Source: CAZWKX01 sp964633975 (GTDB lineage: Bacteria > Actinomycetota > Acidimicrobiia > Spongiisociales > UBA11373). From it: a stretch of DNA of 43,189 nt. The number at the start of each line of letters is the position of its first letter. Positions within the stretch are counted from its first letter, which is position 1. Position numbers and translations under genes: made by a program. The notes beneath the pieces were generated by a model. It worked only from the letters and a program-made list of their open reading frames with translations, was not told the origin of the DNA and ran no database searches. The stretch is taken from NCBI GenBank assembly GCA_964633975.1, contig CAZWKX010000017.1, positions 1-43,189 of the forward strand, given 5' to 3'. Shown one piece after another: positions 1 to 6,200 of the stretch.

Positions 1-1013
1 CCGAGAAGGTCCCGCAGTGGAACACGATCTCGATCAGCGGGTATCACATCAGGGAGGCGGGCGCAACGGCGATCCAAGAGGCCGCGTTCACACTCGCCGA
101 CGGCTTCGCCTATGTCGAAGCGGGAATGCGCGCCGGGCTCGACGTCGACGAGTTCGCTCCTAGGCTCTCCTTCTTCTTCGATGCTCACATCGACTTCTTC
201 GAGGAGATCGCCAAGTTCCGCGCGGTACGCCGCATTTGGGCACGATGGATGCGCGACCGCTACGGAGCGCGCGACGGGCGCTCCCTGAAGCTGCGTTTCC
301 ACACACAGACGGCCGGCGTGTCGCTCACCGCGCAGCAGCCGGACAACAACGTGGTTCGCACCACTGTGGAGGCGCTCGCCGCCGTTCTGGGCGGCACGCA
401 GAGCCTGCACGCCAACGCCCTCGACGAGGTGTACGCCCTGCCCACGGAGCGAGCAGCCGAGATCGCCCTGCGCACGCAGCAGGTGCTCGCCGAGGAGACC
501 GGCATCGCCGACACCATCGACCCCTTGGGAGGCTCCTGGTTCGTCGAGCAGATGACCAACCGCATGGACGACAGCATCTCGAAGCTGCTGGAGGAGATCG
601 ATCGTATGGGCGGCGGCTCCATGCTCGACGGTGTGCTGAAGGGGATCGAGGAAGGGTGGTTCCAGTCGGCTGTCGCCGATTCCGCGTACCGCTTCGAGAA
701 GGCACTGGGCTCGGGCGAGCGGGTGATCGTCGGGGTGAACCGTTACGTCACCGACGACGACCACGATCTAGACATACTGCGCATCTCCTCCGAAGTTGAG
801 CGGGAGCAGTGCCGGCGTCTCGACGCGGTGAGATCCGCCCGTGACGCGGGCCGTGTCGAAGAGGCGCTCGACCTGGTCGCCGAGACGGCGCGGGGGGAGG
901 GGAACCTGATGGAGCCCATAGTGGCTGCCGCGCGAGTTCGGGCCACCGAGGGGGAGATCGTCATCGCGCTCAGAGCCGTATTCGGGGGATACCGTGAGCC
1001 ACCCCGGGTCTGA
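1..1013 (+). CDS. Acyl-CoA mutase large subunit, C-terminal part (methylmalonyl-CoA mutase family), 5' truncated
   Basis: The reading frame is open from base 3 and runs to the TGA at 1011-1013, so the N-terminal half lies outside the window. The visible part covers the end of the substrate-binding TIM barrel. It contains the SISGYH motif, whose His is the family's cobalamin/substrate-side histidine, then FFEEIAKFRA, RFHTQTAG, GGTQSLHAN and DPLGGSW, all typical of adenosylcobalamin-dependent mutases. It ends without the B12-binding domain, so the partner domain must be a separate small subunit, which is not in the window. The residues that separate methylmalonyl-CoA from isobutyryl-CoA mutases lie upstream of the window, so the substrate cannot be assigned. 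A complete homologue lies at 25022-26614 and the two are alike even at DNA level near 18-62 and 25641-25686. Confidence 0.93.
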   Translation, partial: EKVPQWNTISISGYHIREAGATAIQEAAFTLADGFAYVEAGMRAGLDVDEFAPRLSFFFDAHIDFFEEIAKFRAVRRIWARWMRDRYGARDGRSLKLRFHTQTAGVSLTAQQPDNNVVRTTVEALAAVLGGTQSLHANALDEVYALPTERAAEIALRTQQVLAEETGIADTIDPLGGSWFVEQMTNRMDDSISKLLEEIDRMGGGSMLDGVLKGIEEGWFQSAVADSAYRFEKALGSGERVIVGVNRYVTDDDHDLDILRISSEVEREQCRRLDAVRSARDAGRVEEALDLVAETARGEGNLMEPIVAAARVRATEGEIVIALRAVFGGYREPPRV

Positions 1014-1182
1014 GCGCGTTCGGCGCGTCGTGGCGCAGTCGCTGTTGAGCTGGCTGCTCACGTTTGCCCCCGTCTACGTGCCGGCTTGGCGCTATGAGCC
1101 GCGGGTGCTGGTGGCCGCGGTGCTCCCGATCGGGGAGCCGACACCGAGCCTGGCCGCCCGGGCGCTGCGGCTTGGTCGATAA
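994..1182 (+). CDS. Possible small protein, 62 aa, overlapping the mutase 3' end
   Basis: A GTG at 994 lies inside the last codons of the mutase gene and is preceded by a GGGGGA Shine-Dalgarno-like run at 984-989. The frame stays open for 62 codons. Roughly 85% of its codons end in G or C by eye, similar to the real genes around it. The protein has a short hydrophobic stretch (about residues 17-29) and no motif I recognise. Overlap with the upstream stop would allow translational coupling. Against it, high-GC DNA makes spurious frames of this size common, and the next gene's -10 candidate overlaps its stop. No function is proposed. Confidence 0.35.
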   Translation: MSHPGSERVRRVVAQSLLSWLLTFAPVYVPAWRYEPRVLVAAVLPIGEPTPSLAARALRLGR

Positions 1183-1183
1183 T
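1178..1183 (+). promoter_or_regulatory. Candidate -10 element upstream of the lipoprotein gene
   Basis: GATAAT stands 22 nt before the GTG start of the lipoprotein gene, and a good Shine-Dalgarno GGAGG (1192-1196) lies between. No convincing -35 hexamer is seen about 17 nt upstream. Confidence 0.3.
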
Positions 1184-1204
1184 GTCGTCCCGGAGGTGCG
1201 TCTA

Positions 1205-1606
1205 GTGCGGCTGCTCGGATGGCCGAGGATCGTTATCGCCGTGCTGGCGATCGCTCTGACCGTGTCCTGCAACGGAGGGCCCGGCGCGGGGTCGGGCCGG
1301 GTGCCCGATCCCGTGCCCGATGAGTTTCCGATCTACTCACCCGCCGAGATCGGAGCCTCGAACGTCGACCGCGAGGCGAATCGGACCTGGTTCGAGATGC
1401 ACATCGACGACGATGTCGAGTCGGTGGTTCGCTTCTACACCGTCGAGCTGGTGAATGTGGGATACCTGGTGCCGCGAATCGAGGAGGTCGCTCCCGGGAG
1501 CTGGGTCATCGAGTTCCGCGTCGAGGATCTTCTCGGGTCCATCGAAGTCCAGACCGTGGGCGATGGAAGCTCGACCCTCGCCGTTGTAGAAGTGAACCGA
1601 TCCTGA
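1205..1606 (+). CDS. Small secreted lipoprotein of unknown function
   Basis: The protein has 133 residues. The GTG start at 1205 is chosen because GGAGG (1192-1196) lies 8 nt before it; a longer frame opening near 1064 has no such support. The N-terminus has Arg2 and Arg8, a hydrophobic core (about residues 9-18) and a lipobox-like TVSC with Cys22, so export and lipid anchoring at the outer face of the membrane are likely. A Gly/Pro/Asp-rich tether follows, then an acidic domain of about 95 residues with alternating hydrophobic positions, which suggests a small beta-rich fold. I recognise no family. It sits between the mutase end and the small gene pair at 1644-2692, and gene context gives no clear hint of its role. 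Confidence 0.75.
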   Translation: MRLLGWPRIVIAVLAIALTVSCNGGPGAGSGRVPDPVPDEFPIYSPAEIGASNVDREANRTWFEMHIDDDVESVVRFYTVELVNVGYLVPRIEEVAPGSWVIEFRVEDLLGSIEVQTVGDGSSTLAVVEVNRS

Positions 1607-1618
1607 ATGCTGCGCCGC

Positions 1619-1624
1619 TAGGGT
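1619..1624 (+). promoter_or_regulatory. Candidate -10 element for the 1644-2692 gene pair
   Basis: TAGGGT lies 19 nt before the GTG at 1644, with the Shine-Dalgarno AAGGAG (1634-1639) downstream of it. It fits the TANNNT pattern seen at other starts in this window, but no -35 element is clear. Confidence 0.25.
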
Positions 1625-1643
1625 CGGCGGCGGAAGGAGCGTC

Positions 1644-1847
1644 GTGCCCCGCCTGTCACGGTTCCCAGATCATCGCTACATCGGGCTGCGCGACGAGATG
1701 CGCGTATACGACTGCGACGACGAGGCCCAATTTCGCCTGATTCAGGAGCGTATCGACGAAGAGGACCTGATCGGGCGCCTTCAAGTGGCCTCGTTTGGTC
1801 CCGACACGCCGGCCGAGGCGCGGAACCGGGGCTTCCGGCAACTGTGA
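1644..1847 (+). CDS. Conserved-looking small acidic protein, 67 aa, unknown function
   Basis: The GTG start at 1644 follows AAGGAG (1634-1639) by 4 nt. The product is soluble, with no membrane segment or signal peptide, is rich in Asp, Glu and Arg, and has one cysteine in a VYDCDDEAQF context. Its TGA overlaps the GTG of the amidohydrolase gene in a GTGA arrangement, so the two are probably translated in a coupled way and may act together. I do not recognise a named family and propose no function. Confidence 0.65.
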   Translation: MPRLSRFPDHRYIGLRDEMRVYDCDDEAQFRLIQERIDEEDLIGRLQVASFGPDTPAEARNRGFRQL

Positions 1848-2692
1848 CGCGCTTCATCGACGTCCACGTGCATCCTCCACTCGAGGAGTTCTATCGAGGC
1901 GCCTTTGCCCCGTTCTACTCCGCGCTGTGCGATTACCTGGGGCGGGAGATGCCGACGCTGACGGTCGATGAGTTCGCCGAGGAGTATCGGTCCAGAGACG
2001 GCATCGCAGTGCTGTGGGGATGGGACGCGGAGGCGGCCACGGGGCGGAGCCCCTTCAGCAACGCCCGGGTCGCCGAGATCGTCGCCACCCATCCCGACGT
2101 GTTCGTCGGCCTCGGGTCGGTCGATCCGCAGAAAGGCGCCGCCGCGGTCGCCGGCGTGCACGACGCCCGCCGTCTCGGCCTCAAGGGCATCGCCTTTCAC
2201 CCGCCGGCCCAGCACTTCTCTCCCGCCGACCGGCAGGCCTACCCCATATGGGAGGTGGCCGAAGAGGAGCAGCTGCCCGTGTTTTTCCACAGCGGCTTCA
2301 CCGCTCTGGGTGCCGGCACACCGGGCGGATCGGGGATTCGGCTGGCCGGCGCAAGCCCGATGGCCGTCGATGGCGTGGCCACGGATTTCCCCGGCCTGGC
2401 CATCGTGCTGGCCCATCCGGGTCTGCCCTGGCTCGACGAGGCGGTGGCCCTGGTCAGACACAAGGCCAATGTGCACCTGGAGCTGTCCGGGTGGTCCCCA
2501 CAGAACCTGCCGGCGGTCCTGGCCGAAGCACTCGCGGGACCGATCATCGGGCGGGTGCTGCTGGGAACCGACTTCCCCATCCATCCACTCGAGGGGGCGG
2601 TCGAGGCTTGGGAGAGATCGAGGCTGGCGAAGAAGGCTCGTCGGCGCATCCTGGTCGACAACGCCGCCGAGCTTCTCGGCCTCGAGGTCTGA
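1844..2692 (+). CDS. Amidohydrolase-2 family metal-dependent hydrolase or decarboxylase
   Basis: The product has 282 residues and belongs by motif to the amidohydrolase superfamily branch that includes ACMSD and resorcylate decarboxylases. His8 and His10 form the N-terminal HxH metal site, FFHSG supplies a further His near the barrel centre, LAHPG another, and GTDFP contains the C-terminal catalytic Asp. The order and spacing suit a complete TIM barrel, and the length is usual for the family. Start GTG 1844 overlaps the stop of the preceding small gene. The substrate cannot be deduced: members hydrolyse or decarboxylate varied carbocyclic and lactone compounds. Assignment to the superfamily is firm; anything finer is not. 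Confidence 0.8.
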   Translation: MTRFIDVHVHPPLEEFYRGAFAPFYSALCDYLGREMPTLTVDEFAEEYRSRDGIAVLWGWDAEAATGRSPFSNARVAEIVATHPDVFVGLGSVDPQKGAAAVAGVHDARRLGLKGIAFHPPAQHFSPADRQAYPIWEVAEEEQLPVFFHSGFTALGAGTPGGSGIRLAGASPMAVDGVATDFPGLAIVLAHPGLPWLDEAVALVRHKANVHLELSGWSPQNLPAVLAEALAGPIIGRVLLGTDFPIHPLEGAVEAWERSRLAKKARRRILVDNAAELLGLEV

Positions 2693-2787
2693 GCGGATTC
2701 GGGGCGGGCGAGTGGAGGGTCGCAGCCGCCCGTAGGGGCCGTCGACGGGCCGAATGGGGGCTCCGAGGGCTCGGACGGGTGCTGCGC

Positions 2788-2793
2788 TAACCT
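2788..2793 (+). promoter_or_regulatory. Candidate -10 element for the lpd-E1-E2-lipBA operon
   Basis: TAACCT lies 30 nt before the TTG start of lpd in the 131-nt gap after the amidohydrolase gene. A Shine-Dalgarno GGGAG (2814-2818) follows. No -35 match is obvious. Confidence 0.25.
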
Positions 2794-2823
2794 CACCGCG
2801 AAGACGCCGTTCTGGGAGTTCTC

Positions 2824-4197
2824 TTGTACGACCTGGCGATAATCGGCGGTGGGCCCGGTGGATACGCGGCGGCTCTCTACGCTCACAACTTCGGTCTCTC
2901 CGTGGCTCTGGTCGAAGAGGACCTGATAGGCGGGACTTGCCTTCACCGGGGATGCATCCCGGCGAAATCCTGGCTCCGCACCGCGGAGGTGTTCACCGAG
3001 GTTGCTCGCAGCGCGGAGTTCGGTGTCATCTCATCCGAGCCGACGGTCGACTGGGCAGGAGCCCTCGAGCACAAGAGGCACGTCGTCGGCCAGCTTCACC
3101 GAAGCTTGAGCGGGCTGCTCAGGAACCGGAAGGTTGACGTGTTTGCCGGCAGGGGCAGGCTCCGTGTCCCCAACACGATCCGGGTGACCACCATCGACGG
3201 CGCCGCCGACAGGATCGAGGCGGAGAAGATCATCCTCGCCACCGGCTCGGTGCCGCGCGGCATCCCCGGCTACGTCATAGACGGCGAGCGCATCGTCTCC
3301 TCCGATCATGCCCTGGACTGGAGCGTTCGACCGGAGCGGGTGGCCATCGTGGGGGCCGGCGCCATCGGCTGCGAGTTCGCCTCGTTCCTCTCAGACCTGG
3401 GGAGCAGTGTGCACCTCTTCGAGATGCTCGATCAGATCCTGCCGGGTGTCGAGCCGTCGGCGGTGAGCGTGCTGCGCCGCGAACTGGCCGGCCACGGTGT
3501 GCAGATCCACACCGGCATCGGCGTGGGCCCTCCGACCTTCACCGGGGACGGAGTGGTGGTTCCCTACGGCGACGAGTCGGTCGTCGTCGACGTGGTGCTT
3601 GTGGCCGTGGGGCGAGCGCCCGTGACCGACGATATCGGGGTAGAGGGCACCGACGTGCAGGTGGAACGGGGCTTCGTCAGGGTGGACCCGGCCACCATGG
3701 AGACGGCCGTGCCCGGGGTCTATGCGGTCGGCGACATCGTGGCCGACTCGCCGCAGCTGGCGCACGCCGCGTTCGCCGAGGCGATCGCCGCGGTGACGCA
3801 CATTGCCACCGGCTCGCAGGCGCCGGTCGACTACCGGGCAATTCCACTGATCGTGTACAGCAGGCCCGAGGTAGCCGTCGTCGGACTGACCGAGGCCCAG
3901 GCCCGCCAGGCCGGGTACGAGGTGGAGACCCACGTCCATGGGTTCCAGGGGGTGGCCCGGGCACTCATCCAGGGAGACACGGCGGGGACGGTCAAGCTGG
4001 TGACCGAGGTCGGCGGACCGGTGCTGGGGGCCACGATCGTGGGCCCGCAAGCCGGCGAGCTGATTCACGAGCTTATGTATGCCGTCGGCTGGGAAGCGCT
4101 GCCGGCGGAGGCGGCGTCGTTCGTCCACGCTCATCCCACGCTGTCGGAAGTGATAGGAGAAACGCTGCTGGCTGCCGCGGGACGCAGTCTCCACTGA
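2824..4197 (+). CDS. lpdA: Dihydrolipoamide dehydrogenase (E3)
   Basis: This flavoprotein reoxidises the dihydrolipoyl groups of the E2 encoded two genes downstream and passes electrons to NAD+. The 457-residue product has the N-terminal FAD fingerprint GGGPGG (residues 8-13), the redox disulfide Cys39/Cys44 in GGTCLHRGC, a second Rossmann GxGxxG (VGAGAIG), the FAD-binding YAVGD segment, and the C-terminal HPTLSE with the catalytic His-Glu pair. All catalytic elements of a genuine E3 are therefore present, unlike the related protein at 26611-27969. The start is TTG at 2824, 5 nt after GGGAG; the encoded N-terminus begins directly at the FAD fold, as is normal. The E1 gene follows after 13 nt. 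Confidence 0.95.
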   Translation: MYDLAIIGGGPGGYAAALYAHNFGLSVALVEEDLIGGTCLHRGCIPAKSWLRTAEVFTEVARSAEFGVISSEPTVDWAGALEHKRHVVGQLHRSLSGLLRNRKVDVFAGRGRLRVPNTIRVTTIDGAADRIEAEKIILATGSVPRGIPGYVIDGERIVSSDHALDWSVRPERVAIVGAGAIGCEFASFLSDLGSSVHLFEMLDQILPGVEPSAVSVLRRELAGHGVQIHTGIGVGPPTFTGDGVVVPYGDESVVVDVVLVAVGRAPVTDDIGVEGTDVQVERGFVRVDPATMETAVPGVYAVGDIVADSPQLAHAAFAEAIAAVTHIATGSQAPVDYRAIPLIVYSRPEVAVVGLTEAQARQAGYEVETHVHGFQGVARALIQGDTAGTVKLVTEVGGPVLGATIVGPQAGELIHELMYAVGWEALPAEAASFVHAHPTLSEVIGETLLAAAGRSLH

Positions 4198-4210
4198 CGA
4201 GAGGGGCATT

Positions 4211-6190
4211 TTGATAGAGGCCAAAGGCCACGCCGCAGAGTTGAGCGAGGCTCAGCTGCTGGCGATTTACCGGGCGATGGTCCTCGGCCGTGTGCTCGAG
4301 GAGAAGCTGCTCCTGGTGCACGGAGAGGGAAGGCTACGCGGGAGCTTCTACCCGGCGACGGGCCAGGAAGCCGCCCAGGTCGGTCTTCCTTTCGCCCTCG
4401 AACCGGGCGACATCTACGGGGGAACCCATCGTGATCTCATCTCATTGCTCGTGAGGGGGCTCACCGTCGAAGAAGCTTTGCTCAGCATGTTTGGCAAGGC
4501 GGCGGGGCCGGCCGGCGGCCGAGACGGAGGCGTGTGCATTGGCGTTCCCGACAAGGGGATGCTGATGGTGGCGGCGGCTCTCCCCGACGCCTATCCGGTG
4601 GCGGTCGGATGGGCTCTGGCCTTTGCGCAGCGTATGGAGGACCGGGTGGCCATGGCCAATTGTGGCGAGGGGGCCACCGCGACGGGGGCTTGGCACGAAG
4701 CGGTGAACCTGGCGGCGGTCAAGCAGCTGCCCGTGGTCTTCACCGTCCAGAACAACCAATTCGCCTTCTCGACCCCGAACGAGGGCGAGTTCCTCGGCAC
4801 CATCGCCCAGCGGGCCGAGGGGTATGGCATACCGGGAGTAGTGGTCGACGGCAACGACGTCCTCGACTGCTACGCGGCTGCTCGGGAGGCGGTGGAGCGG
4901 GCCCGCTCGGGGGCCGGTCCGGCGCTCATTGAGGCGGTCACATTTCGTCGGCACGGCCACCATGCGGGCGACCCGGCCGACTACGTCGGCGACGAGGAGC
5001 GGGAACGCTGGCTGGCCCGCGACCCCATCGAACGGATGGAGGAGTTCCTGGAGATTCGCGGCATGCTCGACGAGGCGAGCCGAACGCGCATCTTCGAGTC
5101 CTTGGCGGAGGACGTCGACAAGACGGTGAGTTGGGCGGAGAGGCAGTCGGAGCCCGACCCGCACCCGGTGAGCGTGTTCGCCACGCGCGTCGACAGGCCC
5201 GCACCAGCTCTAGCGAGTGAAGGGCCACGGCTCACCTATGTCGAGGCCCTTCGCCGGGCGCTGGACGAGGAGATGGGGCGCGACGAGCGGGTCTTCGTCC
5301 TGGGGCAGGATGTCCGGGTCGGCGGGCCCTACGGGGTGACGAAGGGTCTGGTGGATACGTACGGCCCCATGCGGGTCGTCGATGCGCCCATGGCCGAGGC
5401 AGCGATCGTGGGGGCGGCGGTGGGAGCCGCGCTCGCAGGCAGGCGCCCGATCGTCGAGGTGCAGCATTCAGAGTTCCTCTTTACGGCTCTGGGCCAGCTC
5501 GTGGGCCAGGCAGCCCGGCGCTTCTTCGCCACCGGGGAGGGTGTCCCTCTGGTGGTCAGGGCTCCGGCCGGAGCCCTGCCGGGCTCGGGACCGCATCGTT
5601 CGTTGAGCCCGGAATCGATGCTCACGCTGTATCCCGGGCTGATGGTCGTGGTGCCTTCCACGCCGGCGTCGGCAAAGGGCCTGCTGTCGGCGTCCGTGCG
5701 CGAACCCAATCCGGTGGTGCTGGTAGAGCCGGTGAGCCTGTACGAGATGGAGGGCGTGGTGCCGGAGGAGCCCTACGAGACGGCAATCGGCAGTGCTCAC
5801 GTCGTTCGCGCCGGCAGCGACGTTACCGTGGTTGGGTGGGGTGGCGCGGTACCGTTTTGCCTTGAAGCTGCGCAGGAGGCGTCGAGCCGGGGCGTCTCAG
5901 TGGAGGTGATCGATCTGTTGACCCTGGCGCCCATCGACTGGGGGACCGTGGCGGCGTCGGTGAGGAAGACCGCACGTCTTACCGTCGTCGATGGGGCAGT
6001 GTCGTTTGCCGGCGTCGGTGCGGAGATCGTGGCCCGCGTTGCCGACGAGTGCTTCTGGGATCTCGACGCCCCGGTGGTCAGGGTCGCGCCGCCACACACC
6101 CCGGTTCCCTATGCTCCAAGGCTCGAGGAAGCTCACCGGTTGCGGGCCGCCGACGTCCTCGACGCCGTTCTATCGCTCGCCAGTATCTAG
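4211..6190 (+). CDS. 2-oxoacid dehydrogenase E1, fused alpha and beta subunits
   Basis: This thiamine-diphosphate enzyme decarboxylates a 2-oxoacid and transfers the acyl group to lipoyl-E2. Residues 1 to about 335 are the alpha subunit, with the ThDP motif beginning at GEG (152-154) and closing at Asn181-Asn182. From about residue 340 to 659 lies the beta subunit, with VDAPMAEAAIVGAAVG and the transketolase C-terminal domain. The two are normally separate chains in actinobacteria. TTG 4211 follows GAGAGGGG by 4 nt, and the first ATG would cut into the alpha fold. The segments where catalytic histidines are usually found read THRDL (72-76) and GPHRSLS (460-466), departing from the common RxHG and HSQ patterns. 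Pyruvate or branched-chain 2-oxoacids are both possible substrates. Confidence 0.9.
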   Translation: MIEAKGHAAELSEAQLLAIYRAMVLGRVLEEKLLLVHGEGRLRGSFYPATGQEAAQVGLPFALEPGDIYGGTHRDLISLLVRGLTVEEALLSMFGKAAGPAGGRDGGVCIGVPDKGMLMVAAALPDAYPVAVGWALAFAQRMEDRVAMANCGEGATATGAWHEAVNLAAVKQLPVVFTVQNNQFAFSTPNEGEFLGTIAQRAEGYGIPGVVVDGNDVLDCYAAAREAVERARSGAGPALIEAVTFRRHGHHAGDPADYVGDEERERWLARDPIERMEEFLEIRGMLDEASRTRIFESLAEDVDKTVSWAERQSEPDPHPVSVFATRVDRPAPALASEGPRLTYVEALRRALDEEMGRDERVFVLGQDVRVGGPYGVTKGLVDTYGPMRVVDAPMAEAAIVGAAVGAALAGRRPIVEVQHSEFLFTALGQLVGQAARRFFATGEGVPLVVRAPAGALPGSGPHRSLSPESMLTLYPGLMVVVPSTPASAKGLLSASVREPNPVVLVEPVSLYEMEGVVPEEPYETAIGSAHVVRAGSDVTVVGWGGAVPFCLEAAQEASSRGVSVEVIDLLTLAPIDWGTVAASVRKTARLTVVDGAVSFAGVGAEIVARVADECFWDLDAPVVRVAPPHTPVPYAPRLEEAHRLRAADVLDAVLSLASI

Positions 6191-6200
6191 GAGACGCTTG

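Noticed and set aside
1064..1204. An upstream in-frame extension of the lipoprotein gene
   Set aside because: It would put an Arg/Cys/Trp-rich stretch before the signal peptide, and it has no ribosome-binding site; GTG 1205 has GGAGG 8 nt upstream.
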